Part shown: positions 21,165-30,425 of the stretch, piece after piece
How positions within the stretch are numbered: position 1 is the first letter of the stretch
How the letters are laid out: every line of letters starts with the position of its first letter
Assembly: GCF_019249245.1 (NCBI RefSeq)
Contig: NZ_JAESDK010000006.1
Coordinates: forward strand, 102,301 to 166,300
Length of the DNA stretch: 64,000 bases
Source: Alteromonas lipotrueiana
Lineage (GTDB): Bacteria; Pseudomonadota; Gammaproteobacteria; Enterobacterales; Alteromonadaceae
Direction of reading: 5' to 3'
Notes under the pieces: model-generated
Seen by the model: the letters and a program-made list of their open reading frames with translations, nothing else
Told to the model about the DNA's origin: nothing
The model's database searches: none
Made by a program: the position numbers and the translations under genes

Positions 21165-22232
21165 TTAGCCCAATACAGTATGCAATAAGGAATCGCTGAC
21201 TTCTTTTGTGACCACAGCCTGGCCAATTCCTTGCGGTAAAATAAAGCGGATATTGCCCGCCTCAACCTTTTTATCGCGGCGCATATGCGGCATGTACGTA
21301 GCCAAATTCATTGTATCAGGTCCCTGAACAGGCAAGTCAAAACAAGCAATCAGCGCTTCAACCTGTTGAACCTGGTCAGCGGTCTGCCATCCAAGATGTT
21401 TTGATACATGACATGCGATGACCATTCCTGCGGCAACCGCTTCACCATGAAGCCAGTTACCATAGCCTTGCTCTGCCTCAATGGCATGCCCGAACGTATG
21501 GCCAAGATTCAAAATAGCACGAATGCCACCTTCGCGTTCATCCTTTGCGACCACTTCGGCTTTTATTGAACAACAGCGCTCAATAGCATAGGCCAGGGTT
21601 TCCGTTTCTAATTTTTTCAAGGCTTCGGCATTTTTCTCGAGCCAACTGAAAAAGGGCGCATCGTAAATTATGCCGTACTTGATGACCTCGGCCATACCTG
21701 CGGCAAATTCGCGTGCAGGTAAGCTTTGGAGCGTCGTTAAATCAATCGCCACCAGGATTGGCTGATAAAACGCGCCAATCATATTTTTACCTAGTGGGTG
21801 ATTAACCGCAGTTTTACCACCTACCGACGAGTCTACCTGTGACAGTAACGTGGTAGGTACCTGGATAAACGGAACCCCGCGCTGATAAGTGGCGGCCACA
21901 AAGCCGCATAAATCACCAATTACACCACCACCTAAAGCAATTAATGTGGTATCGCGTGCTGCATTCATGGTTAGCAGCTCGTTCATAATGAAACCATATT
22001 GCTCAAGTGATTTGTATTGTTCACCATCATCAATAACGATGGTTGCCACTTGTTTATCACCACATGCAGCAATTACTTGATCAAGATATAAAGGCGCAAT
22101 CGTATGGTTGGTAACAATGACTGCCAGCGGACCTTTTATATAGGGCACAAAAAAACCAGCCTGCAACAGCAGACCGGCTTTTATGTGGATAGGATAGCTA
22201 CGCTCGTTAAGATTCACCGTCAGCGTGGACAT
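21165..22232 (-). CDS. aroB: 3-dehydroquinate synthase
   Basis: A 355-residue NAD- and zinc-dependent enzyme making 3-dehydroquinate from DAHP, the second shikimate step. [19 protein letters not shown] binds [17 protein letters not shown] and [12 protein letters not shown] give active-site and metal ligands (the His residues of GHTFGH). Length fits the family (about 360). It lies 18 bases after aroK with an AGGAGG ribosome binding site just before the start. Confidence 0.97.
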   Translation of the reverse strand: MSTLTVNLNERSYPIHIKAGLLLQAGFFVPYIKGPLAVIVTNHTIAPLYLDQVIAACGDKQVATIVIDDGEQYKSLEQYGFIMNELLTMNAARDTTLIALGGGVIGDLCGFVAATYQRGVPFIQVPTTLLSQVDSSVGGKTAVNHPLGKNMIGAFYQPILVAIDLTTLQSLPAREFAAGMAEVIKYGIIYDAPFFSWLEKNAEALKKLETETLAYAIERCCSIKAEVVAKDEREGGIRAILNLGHTFGHAIEAEQGYGNWLHGEAVAAGMVIACHVSKHLGWQTADQVQQVEALIACFDLPVQGPDTMNLATYMPHMRRDKKVEAGNIRFILPQGIGQAVVTKEVSDSLLHTVLG

Positions 22233-22250
22233 GAGCGTACCTCCTGTTAA

Positions 22251-22769
22251 TTAAAACTGACCAATTTTGTTGATAATCTGGTTTGCAACCGCACGGGCAG
22301 ACTGATCGTCGGTGTCAATCACGTAGTCGGCGACTTCTTCGTACAGTGGGTTGCGGGTATCAGCCAGCTCACGAAGCACGGTTTCGGGCTCGCCGTTTTG
22401 AAGCAGCGGGCGACGCTTATCGCGCTGGGTACGAGCAACTTGTTTGTCGATGGTAGTTTGCAGGTAAACCACTATGCCACGCGCCGATAACCGATTACGT
22501 ACTGCTTTGTTCGTGACCGAACCGCCGCCGGTGGCCAGCACAATACCTTGTTTGTCGGTCAGATCATTAATCACGGTTTCTTCACGCTGGCGAAACCCTT
22601 CCTCACCTTCCAAATCGAAAATCCAGGCGATATCAGCCCCGGTACGGCGCTCAATTTCCTGATCGGAGTCGAAAAAATCCAGGTGAAGTTCGTCTGCCAG
22701 GTGTCTGCCAATGGTACTTTTGCCTGCGCCCATTGGGCCAACCAAAAAGATATTACGTTTCTCAGCCAT
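22251..22769 (-). CDS. aroK: Shikimate kinase I
   Basis: A 172-residue kinase phosphorylating shikimate. The Walker A loop is GPMGAGKST (11-19); [11 protein letters not shown] binds shikimate (D34, D36 region) and ATGGGSV (80-86) is the second substrate loop. The length equals E. coli AroK (173). It starts a new transcription unit after the pil operon terminator and leads aroB and damX. Confidence 0.97.
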   Translation of the reverse strand: MAEKRNIFLVGPMGAGKSTIGRHLADELHLDFFDSDQEIERRTGADIAWIFDLEGEEGFRQREETVINDLTDKQGIVLATGGGSVTNKAVRNRLSARGIVVYLQTTIDKQVARTQRDKRRPLLQNGEPETVLRELADTRNPLYEEVADYVIDTDDQSARAVANQIINKIGQF

Positions 22770-22841
22770 ATTTGCTTATATCACAACTTTCATTATGTTA
22801 AGGGTAGTGCTGTCTAACCTTCTTTGCCCACCCATTTATGT

Positions 22842-22868
22842 GTGCTTATAGACTTGCTAAATAAGCAC
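22842..22868 (-). promoter_or_regulatory. 8-bp inverted repeat in the aroK promoter or leader
   Basis: GTGCTTAT (22842-22849) and ATAAGCAC (22861-22868) are perfect inverted copies with an 11-base spacer, 73-99 bases upstream of the aroK start. It could be a dimeric-repressor operator or a leader hairpin. I cannot name the factor. Confidence 0.4.
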
Positions 22869-22995
22869 CACTCCTAGAACCTCGCTAAAATTTCGAGAGC
22901 GGGATTATCTCAGTTTCATCCCTGACGATGCAAGTTTTGTTGCGGTTTTAATCGACAGTTCTGTAACTCTATGATTTTGTTAGTAGATAAATAAC

Positions 22996-23022
22996 AAAAA
23001 GACACCAAAAAGGTGCCTTTTT
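22996..23022 (-). terminator. Intrinsic terminator after pilQ
   Basis: Read on the minus strand: GGCACC, five T loop, GGTGTC, then a T-run. It lies 17 bases after the pilQ stop codon and ends the pilMNOPQ operon ahead of aroK. Confidence 0.7.
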
Positions 23023-23038
23023 ATCGACTACCCAGCTA

Positions 23039-24808
23039 TCAGAGTCTTTCTGTTACGATTTTTGGCGTCACAAAGATTAGCAATTCTCGTTTTTGATACA
23101 CGGTTGAGGTTTTCTTAAACAGTCTGCCGACGACCGGTAAATCACCAAATAAAGGTACTTTTGATGTATCGTCGGTGTTTAATTGTTGAAAGATACCGCC
23201 CAGCACTACGGTTTCACCATTTTCAACCAATACCTGGGTTTTAATCTCTTGTGTATCAATAGCAACCGCAGGGCCGGTTGAAGTTGAAACGGTTTCGCCA
23301 CGGGTATCCTGAGTAATCACTAAATCCAGAATAACGCGGTTATCAGGGGTGATATGAGGCGTAACTTTAAGACTTAACACCGCTTTTTTAAATTCAACCG
23401 ACGTAGCCCCAGATGAAGTTGCCTGAACATAGGGTATTTCGGTACCTTGCTCTATGTAGGCTTCCTGTTGATTTGCTACCGTAATACGCGGGCTGGCGAT
23501 AATTTCGCCTTTGTTTTCAGATTCTAGCGCCGAGAGCTCTAAATCTAAAATGGTACCGTCTAGCAAGCTTGCTACCTGAAAACCGATACGGCCAGCCGGG
23601 CTGGTAACCGGCAACGACACATTCATGCGGTTGTCTACCGCAGGTACCACACCCCCGGCTGCAATGTCAGCTGAATTAGACGAGCCTGAAACTGTAAAGT
23701 CGCCGTCGCGTTGAGTTACGCCCCAACGAACGCCTAACTCTTCACCTACATTGTCACGAACCGTTACCATGCGCGACTCTATTAAGACCTGTTTTACCGG
23801 AATATCAAGGGCTTGAATAGTAAGTCGGGCTTCGTCAATAGACTCCTGTGTATCTCGTAGCAATAATGTATTGGTGCGCTCATCTACACTTACCGAACCT
23901 CGCTCACTGAGTATGCCGCCTTCCTGAGACTTTAAAATAGTGGCCATTGCCTGGGCTTTGGCATAATTTACGGTAATATTGGCTGTGGTTAACGGCGCTA
24001 AATCAGACACCTGTTTTTTTGATTGCAGCAACTGAGTTTCCCGGGCGGTCAATTCTTCAGCGGGCGCGACCAACAATATATTACCTTCCAGACGTTTATC
24101 TAATCCTTTGATTTTGAGAATCATTGCTAAGGCCTGGTCCCACGGGACGCTGGCAAGCTGAATAGTGACATTGCCAGTTACAGTGTCGGTCGTTACCAGA
24201 TTAAAGTCGTTAACCTGTGCAATAATTTGTAAAACCTGACGAACCGGAACATCCTGAAAATCCAGTGAGATAGGTTTGCCGGTGTATTGGGTCTGGGTTT
24301 CAAGCTCGGCCTGCTGTTCTTCGCTCATGGGCGTAATTTCAATACGCATGCCTTCGTCGGTCATTTGATGCCGGGCCACTACCGGGTCAACATATTCTAT
24401 GACTAAACGGGTTGCGGTTTCATCCTGAAAGCTTTCGACCTGTGTAACCGGCGTTCCGAACTGAGTGACATCCAGCGCCACAAATTGTTCATCATCTAAT
24501 TTAACCCCGGGAAGGGTTACTGTAAGCCGGCCTTGGGCTTCTACCAGCTGAGGCTTAACATTACTGCTCTCAAATTGCAGGGTAGTGACCGCGGTATTGT
24601 CGTTCGAGCGGGTAAAATCAATATTCGTCAGTACATTATTAAAACCGGTTTGGGTTTGCTCGTAGGGGTCAAGCAGTACCGGATCTTCCTGAGCCAATAC
24701 CGTGGGGGCAACAGGCATTAGCAGCACCAGCGCCATCACGCATTTTTCTAATGACATGAGAGAACGGTGGTTGAATAAAAAACGGTGCATGGGAACTCGC
24801 TTAGACAT
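23039..24808 (-). CDS. pilQ: Type IV pilus secretin
   Basis: A 589-residue outer-membrane secretin through which the type IV pilus passes. After a signal peptide (about 1-40, ending VLAQED) comes an AMIN domain (about 60-150), a secretin N0/STN-type domain beginning ISLDFQDVPVRQVLQIIAQ (about 174-240), an N1 domain, and the C-terminal secretin barrel (from about 345) with the conserved VLVENGETVVLGGIFQ stretch and the end segment KRELLIFVTPKIV. It is shorter than many PilQ proteins (about 700), apparently with a single AMIN domain. It overlaps the end of pilP by 8 bases, and in-frame ATG codons at residues 7 and 18 are alternative starts. Confidence 0.96.
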   Translation of the reverse strand: MSKRVPMHRFLFNHRSLMSLEKCVMALVLLMPVAPTVLAQEDPVLLDPYEQTQTGFNNVLTNIDFTRSNDNTAVTTLQFESSNVKPQLVEAQGRLTVTLPGVKLDDEQFVALDVTQFGTPVTQVESFQDETATRLVIEYVDPVVARHQMTDEGMRIEITPMSEEQQAELETQTQYTGKPISLDFQDVPVRQVLQIIAQVNDFNLVTTDTVTGNVTIQLASVPWDQALAMILKIKGLDKRLEGNILLVAPAEELTARETQLLQSKKQVSDLAPLTTANITVNYAKAQAMATILKSQEGGILSERGSVSVDERTNTLLLRDTQESIDEARLTIQALDIPVKQVLIESRMVTVRDNVGEELGVRWGVTQRDGDFTVSGSSNSADIAAGGVVPAVDNRMNVSLPVTSPAGRIGFQVASLLDGTILDLELSALESENKGEIIASPRITVANQQEAYIEQGTEIPYVQATSSGATSVEFKKAVLSLKVTPHITPDNRVILDLVITQDTRGETVSTSTGPAVAIDTQEIKTQVLVENGETVVLGGIFQQLNTDDTSKVPLFGDLPVVGRLFKKTSTVYQKRELLIFVTPKIVTERL

Positions 24809-25343
24809 TGTTATTTTCTCCTGCAGACGAGGCTAAGCTAAGAGAGGTTTCCTCACGCTGCCAACAACCTGCGCCGTCAGGAAGAAGCTGTTCTATTTTG
24901 ACTTCTTCCCGGCCTATTGTTTTTATCTTTCCGTAAAACAGCCCAATTCTGCTGCCATGTTTTGCTTTTAATAAACTGCCATCGGAGGCTTTGAATAACA
25001 CCCACTGGGTACCGCGACTTTTAAAGCTTCCAGTGTAAGCTAAGGCATCCAGACCATATTGTTCAAGTGCTTCTTTAGGGCGCTCGTAATCGGGTTGTAA
25101 ACAGTTTGTCTGCGCTTGTGTAACCAGGCGCTCGGTGCGGTCGGTCGGGCGTACAAACGGGCTACGTCGATCAGTTTCCTGATACTGAAACGCAGGTTGC
25201 GACGAAAACTCAGGATAGGGTTCTACCTGTATTTGAGTATTTTGTTTGATCTGCGCCGTATAGGCCGTTAAATCATCCATTTTGGGCGAACACGCACTTA
25301 ATGCCCCGGCAACGACGACGATTATCAACAGTTTACTGTGCAT
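24801..25343 (-). CDS. pilP: Type IV pilus inner-membrane lipoprotein PilP
   Basis: A 180-residue lipoprotein that links the PilMNO inner-membrane platform to the PilQ secretin. The lipobox LSACS follows a short signal peptide; a flexible segment leads to the C-terminal beta domain (from about 90, with LDALAYTGSFKSRGTQWVLFKASDG). The start at 25343 is chosen because AGGAGG lies 6 bases upstream and the signal peptide begins MHSKLLIIVVVAGAL; an ATG seven codons earlier is less likely. It overlaps pilO by 11 bases and pilQ by 8. Confidence 0.95.
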   Translation of the reverse strand: MHSKLLIIVVVAGALSACSPKMDDLTAYTAQIKQNTQIQVEPYPEFSSQPAFQYQETDRRSPFVRPTDRTERLVTQAQTNCLQPDYERPKEALEQYGLDALAYTGSFKSRGTQWVLFKASDGSLLKAKHGSRIGLFYGKIKTIGREEVKIEQLLPDGAGCWQREETSLSLASSAGENNNV

Positions 25344-25950
25344 CCTTTGCCTCCTGTTGATCATCGGTTAACGCGGTCCGGTAAGTTCTGGCCTGTAGCT
25401 TAAGGTGCAAACGTTTATCATCTTGTTCAATAGAAAAGTCGTGCAAAGTAACAATTCTTGGTAAATCAGCGACTTTTGAAACAAAATGACCAAAGTGATG
25501 ATAGCCGCCACTGACTTCCATTTCTATTGGTAATTCGGTGTAGAACTCTTTTGGTACTTCATTTTGCCAGTTTAACAGCTTGAAGGTGAGCCCCGACGAA
25601 GTGCCTACATAGGTGATATCATCAAGTAGACCCGGCGTTTCATTACTGGTGGGAAGCGAACGCAGCATGGAAGAAAAATCTTTTTTAATTTTCGACAACT
25701 GGTCCTGATACGCTTCTAAATTAACCGCAATTCGATACTTCGCTTCAAATTGTAGCTTAAGTTCAGATTCCTGTTTCTGAGCCTGCTCTAAAATTGGTAA
25801 TTTGGGTTTAACAATAAACCAGTAACTCAGGCCGGCGATAACAATAGCCACAAAAATGGCTACGACTATCTTAATTTCTTTAGGCCAGACGGCGACTTGT
25901 TCAAAGTCCAGTTCGTTTAGCTCTTTAAGCTTGGCGACATCAAATTTCAT
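25333..25950 (-). CDS. pilO: Type IV pilus assembly protein PilO
   Basis: A 205-residue bitopic inner-membrane protein. A short cytoplasmic N-terminus is followed by one membrane helix (about 27-47), a coiled coil (50-100) and a ferredoxin-like periplasmic domain ending with HDFSIEQDDKRLHLKLQARTYR. It pairs with PilN. The start overlaps the pilN stop by 4 bases, typical for coupled translation. Confidence 0.95.
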   Translation of the reverse strand: MKFDVAKLKELNELDFEQVAVWPKEIKIVVAIFVAIVIAGLSYWFIVKPKLPILEQAQKQESELKLQFEAKYRIAVNLEAYQDQLSKIKKDFSSMLRSLPTSNETPGLLDDITYVGTSSGLTFKLLNWQNEVPKEFYTELPIEMEVSGGYHHFGHFVSKVADLPRIVTLHDFSIEQDDKRLHLKLQARTYRTALTDDQQEAKDAQ

Positions 25951-26537
25951 GAAGCGCTCTCCTGCTGGGCTGTTTCTTTCGCTGTGACCGGGGCAATTTC
26001 GGGGTTGATATAAAACGTCAGCTTAAACCCGCTCATGGCATCAGCCGCAGTGGTATCGGCAACAATTGAAGATAAATCGCCGGCAGAAAAAACATCTGAA
26101 CGTTCAAGGCGACGCATAAAGTCAGATAACCGATTGTTTGAGTCGCTTATACCCTCGATAGTAATCAAATTACCCGTGCGTCTCAGGGTTTTAAAGGTTA
26201 CCCCTGCAGGCACAATTGAAGCCAGCTCATCAAATACTTTGGGCGCTACATTTCGACTGATTTGCAACTGGCCGATTAATGCCATGCGTTGCTCTATCGC
26301 ATTTTTACTTTCTTTGATTTTTTGAATTTGAGCAATTTGCGCATCCAGCCTACCTATTTCTTGTTCAAGGTAGCGATTGCGCATATTTTGATTGTCGGTT
26401 TGCTGTTCGATAGCCATACCAACCAAGTAAAAAATTAAACCCACAATGACCGCGACTAACCCCAGCATTGCCAGATAATTTTGTTTTTGTTGCTGGCGCA
26501 TTTGTTCGCGCCAGGGCAAAAGATTTATATGTGCCAT
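25947..26537 (-). CDS. pilN: Type IV pilus assembly protein PilN
   Basis: A 196-residue bitopic protein. The N-terminal INLLPWREQ (residues 4-12) is the PilM-binding motif of the PilN family. One membrane helix follows (about 22-44), then a coiled coil and a periplasmic domain with VTFKTLRRTGNLITIEGISDSNNRL. It overlaps pilM by 13 bases and pilO by 4. Confidence 0.95.
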   Translation of the reverse strand: MAHINLLPWREQMRQQQKQNYLAMLGLVAVIVGLIFYLVGMAIEQQTDNQNMRNRYLEQEIGRLDAQIAQIQKIKESKNAIEQRMALIGQLQISRNVAPKVFDELASIVPAGVTFKTLRRTGNLITIEGISDSNNRLSDFMRRLERSDVFSAGDLSSIVADTTAADAMSGFKLTFYINPEIAPVTAKETAQQESAS

Positions 26538-27589
26538 GTATTAAAACTCCGGCTGGCCAAACCGGCAGCAATTGCCAGTTGCGGGGCTACCTGGGATAAC
26601 CGTTGGCGATCAAGCTTGTCATTTATGGTCATTGCAGCAAAGGGGTTAAACAATTCAATTTCTAACCCTAAGTCCTGGGCAAGGGCTTCTACCAACGCAG
26701 GGAGCGTAGCTCCGCCGCCCGCTAACACTAGCTTGGCAGGACGTTCTGCGTGAGTGGTGCTGACATACATTTGCAAGGCCCGGTTAATTTGTTGTACCAG
26801 GTTAGCGGTGAAAATAGGCAGGGTTTCCTGTTCCCAGCTGGCAGGCAGAGATTTGTCGAGCAATTGCCGTTCAGCTTCATCGCGCTCAATCATCTGAATG
26901 ACAGATATATCCTGTACAAGCATGCTCATGCCAAAGTTATGCTCTTTGGAATAAACAATCTTATGGTCCTGCCATACACAAACCTGTAACAGCGACGCTC
27001 CAATATTGATGCAGCATACCCGCTCGTCTTCGGCGGCCGGATAAAACCTGGCTAGCGCATTACCCAAGGCGTTACCTTCGATATCGACAACTTTAGGTTC
27101 TAACGGCACTTCACGCACCAGTGTAATGCGACTGTCGACCAAATCTTTGTGAGCGGCTGACAACAAAACATCCATTTTTCCTGAGTGCGTTTTGCTCATC
27201 CCCAACTCTTCAAAATCAAGATAAACTTCATCAAGAGGGTAGGGAATCAAGCTGTCTGCTTCAATTTCAATCTGACCTTCAAGCTCGAAGTCGCTCTGGT
27301 CTGGCTCCATGTGAACCACTTTGCTGATAACAGACGTACCGGAGACAGCAATTGCAGCTAGCTTGGTTTTTGCTTTAAGTGCATTGTGTACTTTTTTAAG
27401 CGCAAGACTCACCGCTTCGTAATCGCGAATTTCGCGTTCATTGAAGGCAACCTTGGTGATGGCTTCGCATGCAAAACCTTGCAAGGTGTAAGTATCGCCT
27501 GTTTTTTCTATAAGTACCGCTTTGATTTGACGGGTGCCTATATCTAGGCCCACAATAAGCGGCAACTTTTTCTTCAGCAACGATTTCAT
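26525..27589 (-). CDS. pilM: Type IV pilus assembly actin-like ATPase PilM
   Basis: A 354-residue cytoplasmic actin-like protein that docks on the PilN N-terminus. The phosphate-1 motif is VGLDIGTRQIKAVLIE (about 13-28), a second ATPase motif is VCCINIGASLLQVCVW, and the adenosine motif is LVLAGGGATLPALVEAL. It is the first gene of pilMNOPQ and faces mrcA across a 139-base promoter region, as in many gammaproteobacteria. Confidence 0.95.
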   Translation of the reverse strand: MKSLLKKKLPLIVGLDIGTRQIKAVLIEKTGDTYTLQGFACEAITKVAFNEREIRDYEAVSLALKKVHNALKAKTKLAAIAVSGTSVISKVVHMEPDQSDFELEGQIEIEADSLIPYPLDEVYLDFEELGMSKTHSGKMDVLLSAAHKDLVDSRITLVREVPLEPKVVDIEGNALGNALARFYPAAEDERVCCINIGASLLQVCVWQDHKIVYSKEHNFGMSMLVQDISVIQMIERDEAERQLLDKSLPASWEQETLPIFTANLVQQINRALQMYVSTTHAERPAKLVLAGGGATLPALVEALAQDLGLEIELFNPFAAMTINDKLDRQRLSQVAPQLAIAAGLASRSFNTWHI

Positions 27590-27728
27590 TGGTTCCAGCC
27601 AGTGGTCAAAATTTTTAGCTCCAAATTAGTATGATACGCAGTTTTTTTGAACCATAGGGTTCTAATAAAAGCACGTATGTATAGAATATAAATCAAATGG
27701 GCGAGCTTGCCTCGGTATTAAAATCTTT

Positions 27729-30362
27729 GTGAAGTTACTAAAAACCTTTTTTCTGCTTATCATCATAGGTGCTCTGGTCGGCTCTGCTGCACTGGCTGGC
27801 ATTTATTTTTATTTCAAACCAGATTTGCCAAGCGTTGCGGTTCTAAAAGACGTGCGCTTGCAAACACCAATGCGTATTTACACCAAAGATGGCAGTTTGA
27901 TCTCCCAATATGGAGTTAAACGGCGGATCCCGGTAAAACTTGAGGATGTGCCGCAACAAATGATCGACGCGATCCTGGCCACCGAAGATAGCCGGTTTTT
28001 CGATCATTATGGTATAGACCCCATTGGCATGACCCGGGCAGTAGTTAATTTAATTGCCACCGGCGAAAAACAGCAAGGCGCCAGTACCCTGACCATGCAG
28101 TTAGCGCGGGGCTTCTTTTTGACCCGCGAAAAAACCTATATTCGCAAAATAAAAGAGATTTTTATAGCCTGGCACATGGAACAGCTGCTGACCAAACAAG
28201 AAATACTTGAGCTTTATCTGAACAAGGTAGAGCTTGGGCATCGAGCTTTTGGGGTGGGTGCCGCTGCTCAGGTGTATTATGGTAAATCATTAAAAGAGCT
28301 TACTTTAGCGCAAACCGCGACGCTAGCGGGGTTGCCTAAGGCGCCTTCGGTGCTCAACCCGGTTAGCGGACCCCAACGCTCAGTTGAACGTCGCCGGGTG
28401 GTGCTATTAAGAATGCTTGATGAGAAATTGATTACCCGAGCGCAGTTTGATGAAGCCGAGGCCGCGCCGGTAACAGCCCGAAAACATGGGGCAGAAATTG
28501 AAACCCAGGCTCCTTATCTGGCCGACCTCATTTATTCTGAAATGGTTCGAATATACGGTAAGGAAGAAGCGGAGACCGGTGGGTACCAGGTTTATGCTAC
28601 GGCCCCAACCCACTTACAGCTGGCCGCACGCGAGGCGGTTGTTTCAAATTTGCATGACTATGATGAGCGTCATGGCTATCGGGGGCCTATTCAGTATTTG
28701 TGGAATAAACCAGATAGTGATACGCCCCCCACACAGACCGACTCAGACCCCGCTGTAGCCAAAACGGTTGAAGACTGGAGCAAGTCAGACCTGTTAAAAG
28801 CGTTACAACAGGTTGATCAGATTGCGCCGTTGGTACCTGCGGTGGTGACCCAGGTTGATGCACAAAGCGCTGAGGTTTTAGCGATAAATGGCGTGCGTCA
28901 TACCTTAAACTGGGAAGGCTTAGACTGGGCCCGGCCTTATATCACTGACTCGCGTCAGGGTGATGAGCCTGAGCAGGCAAGCGACATTCTTAGTGCTGGT
29001 GCGGTGGTCTATATTCGTCAACACAACCAAAAATGGCGGTTAGCCCAAATGCCTCAGGCCAGCGGCGCGCTTATTGCCATACACCCTGAAAATGGCGCAG
29101 TCCAGGCAGTGGTTGGTGGCTATAGTTTTTATCAAAGTCAGTTTAACCGGGCAACTCAGGCCAAACGGCAGGTGGGGTCTAATATAAAACCGTTTATTTA
29201 TTCAGCCGCTTTAAATAGTGGCTATACGGTGGCTTCAATCATGAATGATGCTCCTATTAACCAGTGGAATGAAGCTACCGGAGTGGCGTGGCGTCCTAAA
29301 AATTCTCCGCCGCAGTATGATGGCCCGATACGAATGCGGGTGGCGCTGGGGAAATCTAAAAACGTAGTGTCGGTGCGGCTACTACGTGGAGTAGGGTTGT
29401 CAAAAACCGCCGAATATCTTGAGCGCTTTGGATTTGCAAAAGAAGATATACCTCGTGATGAAACGCTGGCGCTGGGTTCTGGGTCGCACACGCCACTTGA
29501 AGTTGCCAGAGCGATGTCAACTATTGCGAATGGTGGTTTTTTGATTCAGCCACATTTTATTGACAAAGTGTTAGACGAAGAAGGTAATACACTTTGGCAG
29601 GCTGACCCGGTTTGGGCTTGCGATCCTTGTGAAGATCAGTCAGCGGCAGCACGCAGAAATAATGCTGAGCTTAGCCAGGAAGAACAGCTGGCCCAGGTAC
29701 TTGATGTGAAGGTAGCTACCGGAGAAGCGCCCACCATTAAGCGCTCAGCGCCGCAGGTTATTCGTGCTCAAAATGCATTTTTAGTTGCCGATATGATGCG
29801 CACCGGGGTTCAGGCGAACGGCAGCTGGAGTAAAAAAACCTATTGGATGGGTACCGGTTGGCGAGCCAAAAACCTACTGAAACGTGACGATTTAGGCGGA
29901 AAAACCGGAACCACGAACGACTCTCGGGACGCATGGTTTTCTGGCTTTCAAAAAGATTTGGTGGTCACCGCCTGGGTAGGGTTTGATGATATGAATCGAA
30001 ATTTGGGACGCGCTACCCGTAATCAAAACTTAATCAATCGTAATCCAGATCGTTTTAACTGGATTGGTAATGCAATGATTGGTAGCGAAAGCGGCGCGCA
30101 TGCTGCACAACCAGCCTGGATTCGGTTTATGGAGCAGGCGCTAAAAGATGTGCCCGAACAGTTTGTGTCGGTACCTGAAGATATGGTGCGGGTTCGTATT
30201 GATCGTACCAGTGGAAAGTTGACCCGAAGAACAGACCATACGACACTATTCGAATACTTCATCACTGGCACGGAGCCAACAGTCTACGTCATGGATGATC
30301 AGGTGAACGATCCGGCTCAGGAAGAAACCAACAGTGCTCCTGAACCAGAAGAAATTTTTTAA
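27729..30362 (+). CDS. mrcA: Penicillin-binding protein 1A (bifunctional transglycosylase/transpeptidase)
   Basis: An 877-residue peptidoglycan synthase. One membrane helix (about 5-27) precedes the GT51 glycosyltransferase domain (about 55-230) with the catalytic ATEDSRFFDHYG and QGASTLTMQLARGFFL motifs. An OB-type insert follows, then the transpeptidase domain with the active serine S484 in GSNIK, SKN (the SxN motif) and KTGT (K725). The end carries an Asp/Glu/Pro-rich tail. The start codon is GTG, aligned with E. coli MKFVKYF. It is divergent from pilM, a widely conserved arrangement. Confidence 0.96.
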   Translation: MKLLKTFFLLIIIGALVGSAALAGIYFYFKPDLPSVAVLKDVRLQTPMRIYTKDGSLISQYGVKRRIPVKLEDVPQQMIDAILATEDSRFFDHYGIDPIGMTRAVVNLIATGEKQQGASTLTMQLARGFFLTREKTYIRKIKEIFIAWHMEQLLTKQEILELYLNKVELGHRAFGVGAAAQVYYGKSLKELTLAQTATLAGLPKAPSVLNPVSGPQRSVERRRVVLLRMLDEKLITRAQFDEAEAAPVTARKHGAEIETQAPYLADLIYSEMVRIYGKEEAETGGYQVYATAPTHLQLAAREAVVSNLHDYDERHGYRGPIQYLWNKPDSDTPPTQTDSDPAVAKTVEDWSKSDLLKALQQVDQIAPLVPAVVTQVDAQSAEVLAINGVRHTLNWEGLDWARPYITDSRQGDEPEQASDILSAGAVVYIRQHNQKWRLAQMPQASGALIAIHPENGAVQAVVGGYSFYQSQFNRATQAKRQVGSNIKPFIYSAALNSGYTVASIMNDAPINQWNEATGVAWRPKNSPPQYDGPIRMRVALGKSKNVVSVRLLRGVGLSKTAEYLERFGFAKEDIPRDETLALGSGSHTPLEVARAMSTIANGGFLIQPHFIDKVLDEEGNTLWQADPVWACDPCEDQSAAARRNNAELSQEEQLAQVLDVKVATGEAPTIKRSAPQVIRAQNAFLVADMMRTGVQANGSWSKKTYWMGTGWRAKNLLKRDDLGGKTGTTNDSRDAWFSGFQKDLVVTAWVGFDDMNRNLGRATRNQNLINRNPDRFNWIGNAMIGSESGAHAAQPAWIRFMEQALKDVPEQFVSVPEDMVRVRIDRTSGKLTRRTDHTTLFEYFITGTEPTVYVMDDQVNDPAQEETNSAPEPEEIF

Positions 30363-30425
30363 CTTGCTGCGTACCCTGCAGGCCTGAACAAAAAGTTGTT
30401 CGGGCAAATATATTTCGGAAGAACA

